NCBI GenBank assembly: GCA_016295225.1
Contig: JAEDLP010000037.1
Span: 1 to 15,008 of the forward strand
Direction: 5' to 3'
Length of the DNA: 15,008 nt
Source: Oscillospiraceae bacterium
GTDB taxonomy: Bacteria > Bacillota > Clostridia > Oscillospirales > Oscillospiraceae
Part shown: in pieces, positions 6,982 through 14,295 of the stretch
Position numbering within the stretch: position 1 is the first letter of the stretch
Layout: each line of letters opens with the position of its first letter
Notes under the pieces: model-generated
What the model was told of the DNA's origin: nothing
Seen by the model: the letters and a program-made list of their open reading frames with translations, nothing else
The model's database searches: none
Made by a program: the position numbers and the translations under genes

Positions 6982-8439
6982 TTGAACAATACCTATGACA
7001 TCCTCATCATCGGCGGCGGGGCAGTAGGCTGCGCCGTGGCCCGGGAGCTCTCCCGCTATTGCCTGTCCGTTGCCCTTTTGGAAAAAGAGTGGGACGTGGC
7101 CGCCGGCACCAGCGGACGGAACTCCGCCGTGGTCCACGCCGGCTTCAACAACAAGCCTGGCAGTCTCATGGCTCAGCTCTGCGTAGAGGGCAACCGGGGC
7201 TTTGAAGCCGCCTGCCGGGCGCTGGACGTCCCCTACCGAAAGACCGGCAAGCTCCTGGTGGCCTTTGACCGGGAGGACCTGGCCGTCCTGGCCCGGCTGA
7301 AAGCCCAGGGAGAGGAAAACGGCTGCCGGGGTCTGGCCCTGTTGGACCAGGCCCAGCTCCGGGAACGGCTCCCCCAGGTGGGGGGTATCGGGGCCATGGA
7401 GTCCCCGGAGACCGGGGTTTTCGATCCCTTCCTCTACACCGTGGCCCTGGCGGAAAACGCAGTGCAGAACGGCGCGAGCCTCTTCCTGGGCCACGAGGTC
7501 ACCGGGATTCAAGTAGTCCCCGAGGGCTTCCGGGTCACCGCCGGAGGCAAGGTCTTCACCAGCCGGCGACTGGTGAACTGTGCCGGCCTATTCAGCGCCA
7601 GGATTGCCGCCATGGCGGGGGTGGACGGGTACGCCATCTACCCCTGCCGGGGAGAGTACTTCATTCTGGACAAGATCGCCGACGGACTGCTGCCCATGCC
7701 CATCTATCCCGCCCCCAAGGCGGGCATAGGCGGGCTGGGAGTCCACCTGACCCCCACCATCCACGGCAATATCATCATTGGCCCCAGCGCCGAGTACATC
7801 GATGTCCCGGAGGACACCTCCTCCACCCGGCCCGTCATGGACCAGCTCTTCCAGGAGGCCCAGCAGCTCCTGCCCGGCCTGGAGCGAAAGCACATCATCG
7901 GCGCCTACGCCGGGGTTCGGCCCAAGCAGGCCCCCCCGGGGGAGGGCGGTTTCCGGGACTTCGTCATCCGGGAGGAGGAAGCCTGCCCGGGGCTGGTCAA
8001 CCTGGTGGGTATCGAGTCCCCCGGTCTCACCGCCTCCCTGCCCATCGCCCGAATGGTCCGGGACATCCTGGGGCGCTCCATGGAACTGATCCCCAAGGCA
8101 TCCTTTGACCCCACCCGCCGGGGCATCGTCCGGTTCCGGGAGCAAGACCCGGAGACCCAGGCCCGGCTCATCGCGGAAGACCCGGACTACGGCGAGATCC
8201 TCTGCCGGTGCCAGACGGTCACCAGGGCCGAGATCCGGCAGGCCATCGAGAACCCCCTGGGCGTGAAAACCCTGGCTGGGGTCAAGTACCGGGCCTGGGC
8301 CACCACCGGCCGGTGCCACGGCGGCTACTGCCTGCCCAAGATTGCTGAGCTACTGGTGAAGGAGTATGGACTCTCCCCCCAGGAGGTCACGGTTCGAGGC
8401 CCCGGCTCCCAGCTCTTTACAGGGAGGGTGAAGGAATGA
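6982..8439 (+). CDS. GlpA-like FAD-dependent oxidoreductase with C-terminal BFD [2Fe-2S] domain
   Basis: A 485-residue flavoprotein of the DAO/GlpA family, often labelled anaerobic glycerol-3-phosphate dehydrogenase in Clostridia. The N-terminal FAD-binding motif is GGGAVG (11-16) within DILIIGGG, followed by the acidic-ended strand ALLEKE. The substrate domain follows (about 150-370). A BFD-like domain has Cys408, Cys410, Cys445 and Cys450 (CRC and GRCHGGYC), suited to a [2Fe-2S] cluster. I set the start at TTG 6982 because GAAGGA lies eight bases upstream. Longer reading frames run back into the ABC gene and lack a binding site. Its stop overlaps the next start as ATGA. It probably passes substrate electrons to the next protein. 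No glycerol gene is nearby, so the substrate is uncertain. Confidence 0.87.
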   Translation: MNNTYDILIIGGGAVGCAVARELSRYCLSVALLEKEWDVAAGTSGRNSAVVHAGFNNKPGSLMAQLCVEGNRGFEAACRALDVPYRKTGKLLVAFDREDLAVLARLKAQGEENGCRGLALLDQAQLRERLPQVGGIGAMESPETGVFDPFLYTVALAENAVQNGASLFLGHEVTGIQVVPEGFRVTAGGKVFTSRRLVNCAGLFSARIAAMAGVDGYAIYPCRGEYFILDKIADGLLPMPIYPAPKAGIGGLGVHLTPTIHGNIIIGPSAEYIDVPEDTSSTRPVMDQLFQEAQQLLPGLERKHIIGAYAGVRPKQAPPGEGGFRDFVIREEEACPGLVNLVGIESPGLTASLPIARMVRDILGRSMELIPKASFDPTRRGIVRFREQDPETQARLIAEDPDYGEILCRCQTVTRAEIRQAIENPLGVKTLAGVKYRAWATTGRCHGGYCLPKIAELLVKEYGLSPQEVTVRGPGSQLFTGRVKE

Positions 8440-9797
8440 AACACTGCGACGTTGTCATCATCGGTGGCGGACCGGGCGGTCTGGCCGCCGCCAAAGGGGC
8501 CAGAGAGGCCGGCGCCCGGTCGGTGCTGGTGCTGGAGCGGGAGGACCACTCGGGGGGCATTCTGAACCAGTGCATCCACGACGGCTTCGGTCTGGTCCGC
8601 TACAAAACCATGCTCACCGGTCCGGAATACGCCCTGCGGGCCCGGCAGGAGGCCCTGGACGCCGGGGCAGAGATCCTCACCGGGGCCATGGTCACCGGGC
8701 TGACCCCCCAGCGGGTGGTCACCGCCGTGACCCGGCAGGGGCTTTTGCAAATCCAGGCCGGGGCTGTGGTCCTGGCCACCGGCTGCCGGGAGCGCACCCG
8801 GGGGGCCATCGCCATTCCCGGCTCCCGTCCCGCCGGGGTCTACACGGCGGGAACCGCTCAAAACCTCATGAACACCAAAAACCTGATGGTGGGCAGAAAA
8901 GTGGTCATCCTGGGCTCCGGTGATATTGGCCTCATTATGGCCCGGCGGCTGACCCTGGAGGGAGCCCAGGTCCTGTGCGCGGCGGAGATGAACCCCGTCC
9001 CCAGCGGCCTGGAGCGGAACGTCAGCCAGTGTCTCTATGACTTCGGCATCCCCCTCCACCTGCGCTGCACCGTCACCAACCTCTTTGGCAAGAAGCGGCT
9101 GGAAGGGGTGGAGCTGAGTCAACTGGACGAAGCCGGACAGCCCATCCCCGGCAGCCAGCGGGTGGTGGCCTGCGACACTCTCCTCCTCTCCGTGGGGCTC
9201 ATCCCTGAAAACGAGGTGGCCGCCCAGGCCGGGGTAACCCTTGACCCCAAAACCAACGGAGCGGTCACCGACCAACACCTCCAGACCTCGGTCCCCGGCA
9301 TCTTCGCCTGCGGCAACAGCCGGAAGGTCCTGGATCTGGCGGACTTTGTCACCGTCCAGGGGCTGGCCGCCGGGCGGAACGCCGCTGCCTTTCTCCTGGG
9401 CCGTCCCCTGGAGCCCATGCCCCCGGAGACCTCCAACGCCATGGCCAAGGGCCTGCCCCAGCCGGGTGTTACCACCTGTATCCTCTGCCCCAAGGGATGC
9501 CGCATCCAGGTAGCGGCCGACGGCAGGGTCACGGGCAACGGCTGCCCCAAGGGGGCGGCGTATGCCCGGCAGGAGTCCGTAGCGCCTAAGCGTGTTCTAA
9601 CCACCACGCTGAAAGGGCGGGACGGGAGGCTAGTACCTGTGAAGACTACCGCTGGGGTATCGAAAGAACGGCTATTGGCGTGTATGAAGATCTTGCATCA
9701 TCTCCAAGTGCCGGGAGGGACCCTGGTGCCCGGGGATGTAGCAGCGGTAGATCCCTTTGGGTTGGGGGTGAATTTGGTAGTGAGCGGGGAGGTATGA
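8436..9797 (+). CDS. FAD/NAD-dependent oxidoreductase fused to a DUF1667 domain
   Basis: A 453-residue protein. The pyridine nucleotide-disulphide oxidoreductase part (about 1-325) has an FAD site GGGPGG (10-15), VVLATGC (111-117), an NAD(P) site GSGDIG (160-165) and a late FAD motif GIFACGN (288-294). A linker leads to a DUF1667 domain (about 345-451) with Cys348, Cys351, Cys355 and Cys370 (CILCPKGC and NGCPKG), likely a metal or iron-sulphur site. In many Clostridia the BFD flavoprotein, this oxidoreductase and DUF1667 are three separate genes; here the last two are one. It overlaps the previous gene by four bases, so they are coupled. It is likely the NAD-linked half of a two-protein dehydrogenase. 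Reaction direction and substrate are not evident. Confidence 0.88.
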   Translation: MKHCDVVIIGGGPGGLAAAKGAREAGARSVLVLEREDHSGGILNQCIHDGFGLVRYKTMLTGPEYALRARQEALDAGAEILTGAMVTGLTPQRVVTAVTRQGLLQIQAGAVVLATGCRERTRGAIAIPGSRPAGVYTAGTAQNLMNTKNLMVGRKVVILGSGDIGLIMARRLTLEGAQVLCAAEMNPVPSGLERNVSQCLYDFGIPLHLRCTVTNLFGKKRLEGVELSQLDEAGQPIPGSQRVVACDTLLLSVGLIPENEVAAQAGVTLDPKTNGAVTDQHLQTSVPGIFACGNSRKVLDLADFVTVQGLAAGRNAAAFLLGRPLEPMPPETSNAMAKGLPQPGVTTCILCPKGCRIQVAADGRVTGNGCPKGAAYARQESVAPKRVLTTTLKGRDGRLVPVKTTAGVSKERLLACMKILHHLQVPGGTLVPGDVAAVDPFGLGVNLVVSGEV

Positions 9798-9799
9798 AA

Positions 9800-9832
9800 C
9801 AGGCCCAAAAGACCTCTGGTCTTTTGGGCCTG
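9800..9832. terminator. Perfect 15-bp inverted repeat after the flavoprotein operon
   Basis: CAGGCCCAAAAGACC (9800-9814) pairs perfectly with 9818-9832 around the loop TCT. It starts three bases after the stop codon. There is no T tract on the plus side and only TTTCAT on the minus side, so it is a strong hairpin but an atypical intrinsic terminator. It may also protect the 3' end of the mRNA. Confidence 0.6.
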
Positions 9833-9867
9833 CCCGATAAATAAAGTTCAATTTCTGAGCGTTTTGC

Positions 9868-9896
9868 GCCGCACCCCTTCAAAAACGGGGCGCGGC
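9868..9896 (-). terminator. Candidate terminator of the SLH lipoprotein gene
   Basis: On the minus strand GCCGCGCCCC pairs with GGGGTGCGGC (9896-9887 with 9877-9868), fully paired if one G-U wobble is counted. On the plus strand the same place is a mismatch, so the minus direction is favoured. It lies 17 bases past the stop codon but has no T tract. Confidence 0.45.
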
Positions 9897-9912
9897 CCTT
9901 TCTTTGCCCCTT

Positions 9913-10803
9913 TCACATCCCTTCTCCAAAGCCTCGATACAGGAAGGTAACGATCTGTGCCCGAGTGCAGGGCTTCTCTGGAGAAAAAGTGTCGGTGCCG
10001 GTGCCGGTGGTAATGCCCTCCGCCACTGCCCAGCCAACCGCTGTGGCATAGGATGCGCCGGTGCTCACATCGGCAAAACCGGCGGCCGCAACAGCAGGAC
10101 TGCCAGCCTGTTTCCACATAAACTCCACCGCCATGGCACGGGTACAGGGCGCGTCGGGAGAAAAGCTGTCACCCTCTACGATGCCTTGTTCTGCCGCCCA
10201 CGCGGCGGCTTTCGCATAGTAGCTTCCCGTGCTTACATCGGAAAAGGGGTTGTTAGCCGTGGGCTCCGGGGACCCGACGGTGCGCCACAGAAAGGTAATA
10301 CTCTGGGCTCGGGTACAGGGGCTCTCCGGGCTAAAGGTCTCATTACTGGTGCCGTTGGTGATTCCCTGCTCTCTGGCCCACCGCACAGGATCAGCACAGT
10401 AGTCTCGGGCATCCACGTCGGTGAATCCGATCCAAGGTAGGCCAATGTCCACGACCCAGAGGTCAGTATCCTCTGCGGAATCGTCATACGTGGCGGTGAC
10501 TTTATCTCCCACCTGAACCCCCTCCTCCTCAATGTCTTGCCGAAGGTCTTCCGTAAGGGAGAAGCAGAGCTCTGTTCCCGCCGGAAACCGGATTTCTTCC
10601 TTTTCGTCTTTTGCGTCCTGAGTCAGGGTTACCGTAACATACCCATCTTCCATGCTGGTGAGAATGCCAGTAAAGAAATGTTCCCCCCCTGTGTACTGAA
10701 GGGGGGCGTGCTCCTGGGCAGCGGCTCCCCTTTGGCAGCCCACCAAGGCCAGGACAGTGGTCAGGGTAATGGTTGCCATCCAAAAAAACGAGGTTCGTTT
10801 CAT
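9913..10803 (-). CDS. Lipoprotein with three C-terminal SLH repeats
   Basis: A 296-residue exported protein. A short hydrophobic signal ends in LVGC with Cys23, a lipobox for diacylglyceryl attachment. Residues 35-122 form a beta-rich, acidic segment (FTGILTSMEDGYVTVTL) that I do not recognise. Three SLH repeats follow (about 126-177, 187-234 and 242-292), each with the 'FSP..PCTRA' core common in Oscillospiraceae. I chose the ATG at 10803 because GGAGG sits eight bases upstream; a TTG at 10818 overlaps that site. SLH domains bind wall polymers, so this protein could bridge membrane and wall. It is divergent from the cysteine protease gene and probably independent of the flavoprotein operon it faces. 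Function is unknown. Confidence 0.85.
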   Translation of the reverse strand: MKRTSFFWMATITLTTVLALVGCQRGAAAQEHAPLQYTGGEHFFTGILTSMEDGYVTVTLTQDAKDEKEEIRFPAGTELCFSLTEDLRQDIEEEGVQVGDKVTATYDDSAEDTDLWVVDIGLPWIGFTDVDARDYCADPVRWAREQGITNGTSNETFSPESPCTRAQSITFLWRTVGSPEPTANNPFSDVSTGSYYAKAAAWAAEQGIVEGDSFSPDAPCTRAMAVEFMWKQAGSPAVAAAGFADVSTGASYATAVGWAVAEGITTGTGTDTFSPEKPCTRAQIVTFLYRGFGEGM

Positions 10804-10852
10804 ATGCGCTTCCTCCAATCATTGTCATAATTTATTGTAAATTGTATGTATA

Positions 10853-10881
10853 AAGATACCACACAAATAGGAAAATTGCAA
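10853..10881 (-). promoter_or_regulatory. Candidate promoter of the SLH lipoprotein gene
   Basis: Minus-strand -35 TTGCAA (10876-10881) and -10 TATCTT (10853-10858) spaced 17 bp, 50 bases before the ATG. The whole 10820-10960 region is AT-rich, so chance matches are more likely here. Confidence 0.5.
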
Positions 10882-10921
10882 TATATTTTAGCTATTTTTT
10901 CCGCTTTTTTTGTAAATTCTA

Positions 10922-10950
10922 TTGATTTATTTCGTCGATTATGCTATTGT
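10922..10950 (+). promoter_or_regulatory. Candidate promoter of the cysteine protease gene
   Basis: -35 TTGATT (10922-10927) and -10 TATTGT (10945-10950) with 17-bp spacing, leaving a leader of about 70 bases before the ATG at 11027. It lies in an AT-rich divergent region of about 220 bp shared with the lipoprotein gene. Confidence 0.5.
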
Positions 10951-11026
10951 AAGTCTTTAAGAAGGTACCAATGGAGTTTATCTCAAAAGTTCGTATTTGC
11001 ATCGCACATCAGAAAGGAGAGCTTAA

Positions 11027-12187
11027 ATGAGAAAGAGATTGATAGCGTGTTGCTTGTCTGTTGCCTTCGTTATTAGCCTACTATCTTTCACCGCCGGCGC
11101 AGTGAATACCTCTTCCGCAGAGTCATCTTCGCCTATTCCTGAAAATGTTGCCGAAATCATCGCATCGTATTTTATTGATGATTTTCGTGCCACACCGGAT
11201 TCAAAATGGACAGCAGACACAACCATCTTAGACACCGTAACCATGTATGACGTAGATGGAGCTGTTTCCGCCTACAGCTTCGAATTGGACACCAACGGAA
11301 CAGAAGCAGGGTATGTTGTTGTTTCTGCATATCCAGATGTCGAACACGTGATTTTGGAGTTTTCTGACAGCGCCGAACCCATATATGATACATTTGATGC
11401 CAGCACAAACGACGTTATTGTGTACACCGGAGGCTTGAACTACTATAAGGAAACGGAAAGCGGTAGTTTACTTACAGTAGAGGGTACAACCATCTCTAAA
11501 AGCTCTGCCCTAACCCCTTTAGCTGACAGCAGAAGCGCATCTTTCTTACCTGTGCAGACCCGTACGATTTCGGATCCGTTTGCATGGGCAGAAACGTACT
11601 ATGATGGAACCTTTTCTGCTGTAGAGTGGAAAAATGCCTTTGAGAATTCTTGCGAATTTCTAACCACCTCTCAGTTCAGTGTTGTCAATTCAGTGTCCTA
11701 TTCAAATCACTGTGGACCAACAGCAATTACCAACCTCATCGTTCTTGTTGGAAACTATCGTAACTATGCACTTGTCAAGAACACTAATGTCAACACCATT
11801 TTCTCCAACGTTGCACAGTATGGTATTTCCCATGGTTACTACTCCAAAGCAAACGGTACACCAACGGCCACTTCGGACGAATACATCAAAGAAGCTTTTG
11901 CCTCTTACAATATAAGCGTCTCTGTTTCCACAGTCCCAGTCAACTATACCAACGTAAAAAACGCAATTAATGGGTACAACCCTCTCCACGTAAAGGTTCT
12001 ATCTAACTCAATTTATGGCAATCACAGTGTGGTTGGTTATGCTTATACCGTTCTGGAAAACCAATATGACGATCGAATCAGCTTTGTTAAGATTGCTGAC
12101 GGTTGGAATACTTCTGGCCGATATTTGCCTATCTATACCTTGAGTAGCGACTACATGGACGTTGTTTCTGTTGGTACTTTGGGATAA
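11027..12187 (+). CDS. Secreted papain-fold cysteine protease (C39-like), AT-rich
   Basis: A 386-residue secreted protein. A signal peptide covers about 1-25 (ending TAGA). An N-terminal region (about 35-165, with SFELDTNGTEAGYVVVSAY) resembles the propeptide-like part of secreted papain-fold proteases. The catalytic domain (about 185-386) has a nucleophile motif NHCGPTAITN with Cys229, a histidine motif GNHSVVGYAY with His333, and a likely Asp358 or Asn361 in IADGWNTSGRY. This Cys-His-Asp/Asn order fits C39_2-type or related papain-like peptidases. Start ATG follows AAAGGAGAG. Base use is unlike its neighbours: hand counts give about 38-47% GC in sampled 60-base lines against about 68% in the ABC genes, suggesting acquisition. 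No peptide exporter or precursor peptide is adjacent, so bacteriocin leader cleavage is not indicated. Target unknown. Confidence 0.8.
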   Translation: MRKRLIACCLSVAFVISLLSFTAGAVNTSSAESSSPIPENVAEIIASYFIDDFRATPDSKWTADTTILDTVTMYDVDGAVSAYSFELDTNGTEAGYVVVSAYPDVEHVILEFSDSAEPIYDTFDASTNDVIVYTGGLNYYKETESGSLLTVEGTTISKSSALTPLADSRSASFLPVQTRTISDPFAWAETYYDGTFSAVEWKNAFENSCEFLTTSQFSVVNSVSYSNHCGPTAITNLIVLVGNYRNYALVKNTNVNTIFSNVAQYGISHGYYSKANGTPTATSDEYIKEAFASYNISVSVSTVPVNYTNVKNAINGYNPLHVKVLSNSIYGNHSVVGYAYTVLENQYDDRISFVKIADGWNTSGRYLPIYTLSSDYMDVVSVGTLG

Positions 12188-12275
12188 CTTACTCCGTGGA
12201 ATTACTTCTATCCCCAAGCCCAGTTCTGTAATCATCCTCTTCTCCCAAGGCCACGCAGGGAATAAACATAATCAA

Positions 12276-12322
12276 AATGGGGCCCGGAATTTTCAACCGT
12301 TCCGGGTCCCATTCTTGTTTTT
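12276..12322 (+). terminator. Terminator of the cysteine protease gene
   Basis: A 14-bp stem with one G-T wobble: AATGGGGCCCGGAA (12276-12289) with TTCCGGGTCCCATT (12300-12313), around a ten-base loop, followed by CTTGTTTTT. It lies about 90 bases after the stop codon. Confidence 0.85.
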
Positions 12323-12339
12323 CGGGTTTCACACTATTT

Positions 12340-12606
12340 TCAAACGAAATTGTCTCGCATCTGAGTCCTAAGGGTACCGTCTAATAAACATCCCCCGGCA
12401 AAGCCCTCTGTTCTTCGCGGACGCGTAAACGCGTAAGTACGGGCTGTCAGCTGCGTAATGACTATTACTTGCAGGCCTGTAAACGGGCTGCTTCCGCTGA
12501 TTGTCAACTGTTCGCCCACCTCATCTTCTTTCAGTTGATTCTTTATGTACTCCGCAATTCGGCTTGTGTTTTGCCCGTTGTATTCATATAGTAGCCTCTG
12601 CACCAA
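12340..12606 (-). pseudogene. Possible gene remnant of unknown origin
   Basis: An open frame of 88 codons on the minus strand. The first 45 residues (LLYEYNGQNTSRIAEYIKNQ and onward) look like a genuine helical, charged protein start. The last third (rich in Arg, Thr and Gly) does not. Only TTG or GTG starts are possible, there is no convincing ribosome binding site, and a TAG lies four codons upstream. This fits a truncated fragment, perhaps left by a mobile element, better than an intact gene. I do not recognise the family. It could also be a chance open frame. Confidence 0.3.
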
Positions 12607-12691
12607 AACTCTCGGCTAGGGAGCTTTTTTATTTTTCTCAGCGCCGTAGACCTTTTGGAACCACTGGCCCAGCCAGTGGTTTTGGGGGTAC

Positions 12692-12727
12692 AAAAAACGA
12701 GAAAAGCCTGGCTTCTCTCGCTTTTTT
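12692..12727. terminator. Bidirectional terminator at the end of the thrS-CDF operon
   Basis: CGAGAAAAGCC (12698-12708) pairs with GGCTTCTCTCG (12710-12720) with one mismatch. Six T residues follow on the plus strand (12722-12727), and six A residues precede (12692-12697), giving a T run on the minus strand too. It sits immediately beyond the stop of the minus-strand gene at 12729. Confidence 0.85.
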
Positions 12728-12728
12728 G

Positions 12729-13133
12729 TCAGTCTCGAATATTTGTCATCTTATTCTTGATGAGATACAGGCTTTTTCCGTCGGAGGTGAGTCGGGCGTT
12801 GTCCAGCACCTCCGGAACTTCTCCCATGATCTCCCTTAACTTGTTCATAGCGATGACGATGATCCCACGGTCGGTGGATTCGATGCCCTTTTCCTCCAAG
12901 TGGCGGAAGAAGGCGTAAAAGCTTCGGGAGGCGAAGAAGTTGCGGCCCTCCAGGGTGATGGGGCGGTATCGGCCGGACAAAAGCTGGCTCTGCTCCATCC
13001 GCTGGGCGGGGATCAGGTCCCCCCGGGCGGGACGGATCAGGAAGGCATAGCGGCCCAGCCCCTCCGGGTCCACGAAGTGGTAGTCGGCAGGTTCCTTATA
13101 AATCTTCCCCTCGGCGGTGGTCTCAAGAAACAT
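12729..13133 (-). CDS. Small protein of unknown function, cotranscribed with a CDF transporter
   Basis: A 134-residue soluble protein with no signal peptide or membrane segment; I do not recognise its family. The first 60 residues are polar with aromatic patches (YHFVDPEGLGRYAFLIRPARGD cut at about 18-39). The middle (about 66-82) is a charged aromatic helix (SFYAFFRHLEEKG), followed by a hydrophobic strand (IIVIAM, 90-95) and a likely helix (96-106). The alternation suggests a small alpha/beta domain. Start ATG at 13133 follows AAGGAGGGAG, a strong site placed between the genes. It begins 15 bases after the CDF stop, so it is translated from the same transcript, and a terminator follows. GC-rich codon use matches its neighbours. 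A link to metal handling is only inferred from position. Confidence 0.75.
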   Translation of the reverse strand: MFLETTAEGKIYKEPADYHFVDPEGLGRYAFLIRPARGDLIPAQRMEQSQLLSGRYRPITLEGRNFFASRSFYAFFRHLEEKGIESTDRGIIVIAMNKLREIMGEVPEVLDNARLTSDGKSLYLIKNKMTNIRD

Positions 13134-13148
13134 CGCGCTCCCTCCTTC

Positions 13149-14270
13149 TTAATCACTATAGGCCCGGTCGATCTTGATGCGGAAGGTGCGGCCGTACTTG
13201 GCGGCCAGCTCCTCCTCCATCTGGCGAACCAGAGCCACGCTGTCCTTACACGCAAAGTCGATGACTGCGTCGAAGGACAGAACTCCCGTCTCCTTGTTTT
13301 CAAAGAAGGCGTGGATGGACAGGACGTAGGGATAGGTCTTCACATCCTCCCGAATCTTCTCCTCCAGAAGCTGGAGTTCGTCCTCCTGGGTGTTCACCGC
13401 ATAGAAGCCGATATACAGGGAAATGTGATACTCGTCCAGGATAAGCTGCTGGGCCTTCTTGCTGATGGTGTGGAGCTCAGCGGCAGTGTGCCAGTCGTAA
13501 ACCGCCACGTTGACAGCACCCATGCTCTTGGTGGGGCCGTAGTTGTGGAGGACCAGGTCGTAGGCCCCCAAAATCCCCTCCACGGAACAGAGTCTCTGCT
13601 TGATCTCCTTGGACAGATCCGCGTCGGCCCGTCGCCCCACGATGGAGCTGAGGGTGTCCATGAGCATCTCCACGCCGGCCTTGATGATAACCAGGGAGAT
13701 GATGGCGCCGATCCAGCCGTCCAGCACGTAGCCGGTGGTCATGGCCACCACCGCGCCGGCCAGGGTACCGGCAGAGATGACCGCGTCGAAGGTAGCGTCA
13801 GAACCGGAGGCCACCAGGGCGTCGGAGTCAGTCATCTTGCCCACCTTCTTGGTATATGCGCCCAGAACAATCTTGGTCACGATGGCCACCACCACAATGA
13901 CCACGGTCACCATGGAGTAGTTGGTCACGTCCGGGGTGATGATCTTTTCTACCGATGTGATGGCGAAGCTCACGCCGGCAAAGAGGACGATGCCGGAGAT
14001 GATGATGGCAGTGAGGTACTCCACCCGGCCGTAGCCGAAGGGGTGCTTTCGATCCGGCGGACGGGAGGCCAGCTTGGTCCCCAGGATGGTGATGACGGAG
14101 GACAGCGCGTCGCTCAGGTTGTTCATGGCGTCCAGCACGATGGCGATGGAGTTGGCCAGCAAGCCCACCGCCATCTTAAAGGCCACGAGACAGAGGTTGG
14201 TCAGAATGGCGATGACGCTGGTGCGAACGATGGTTTTATCCCGCTGGGCAGCGGCGTTTTCTTTCTCCAT
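13149..14270 (-). CDS. Cation diffusion facilitator transporter, likely Mn(II) exporter
   Basis: A 373-residue CDF-family protein that should export a divalent metal in exchange for protons. Six membrane helices span about 15-210. A cytoplasmic C-terminal domain follows (about 215-373), longer than in short zinc CDFs, with an extension after about 295. In helix 2 the metal motif is NNLSD with Asn50 and Asp54. In helix 5 it is SDATFD with Asp158 and Asp162. Zinc CDFs typically carry His/Asp at these places. An Asn-Asp-Asp-Asp set is the arrangement known from manganese exporters of the MntE kind, so Mn(II) is the best guess. Start ATG at 14270 lies 25 bases after the thrS stop with GGGAG upstream. 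The gene shares thrS's transcript unless an internal promoter exists. Confidence 0.9.
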   Translation of the reverse strand: MEKENAAAQRDKTIVRTSVIAILTNLCLVAFKMAVGLLANSIAIVLDAMNNLSDALSSVITILGTKLASRPPDRKHPFGYGRVEYLTAIIISGIVLFAGVSFAITSVEKIITPDVTNYSMVTVVIVVVAIVTKIVLGAYTKKVGKMTDSDALVASGSDATFDAVISAGTLAGAVVAMTTGYVLDGWIGAIISLVIIKAGVEMLMDTLSSIVGRRADADLSKEIKQRLCSVEGILGAYDLVLHNYGPTKSMGAVNVAVYDWHTAAELHTISKKAQQLILDEYHISLYIGFYAVNTQEDELQLLEEKIREDVKTYPYVLSIHAFFENKETGVLSFDAVIDFACKDSVALVRQMEEELAAKYGRTFRIKIDRAYSD

Positions 14271-14295
14271 AGCGGTTCACTCCCAGAAGATCCGC

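Larger units (their letters stand above)
12188..12728. other. Gene-poor interval of about 540 bp
   Basis: Between the protease stop and the minus-strand gene at 12729 I see the protease terminator, a possible gene remnant, and a T-rich run at 12625-12637 after a weak CTCTC/GGGAG inverted repeat. A 9-bp hairpin AACCACTGG/CCAGTGGTT lies at 12659-12681, followed by a bidirectional terminator. No tRNA, CRISPR array or convincing gene was found. It may be a scar of past insertion. Confidence 0.6.

Noticed and set aside
4884..6989. A 701-codon open frame antisense to the second ABC gene
   Set aside because: It is a shadow of GC-rich codon use; its translation is Gly, Val, Asp, His repeats without domains, and the plus-strand ABC protein is unmistakable.
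11027..12187. The cysteine protease as part of a bacteriocin or lantibiotic system with the ABC pair
   Set aside because: The ABC proteins lack a C39 peptidase domain, the genes are 4 kb apart in separate units, and no precursor peptide was seen.
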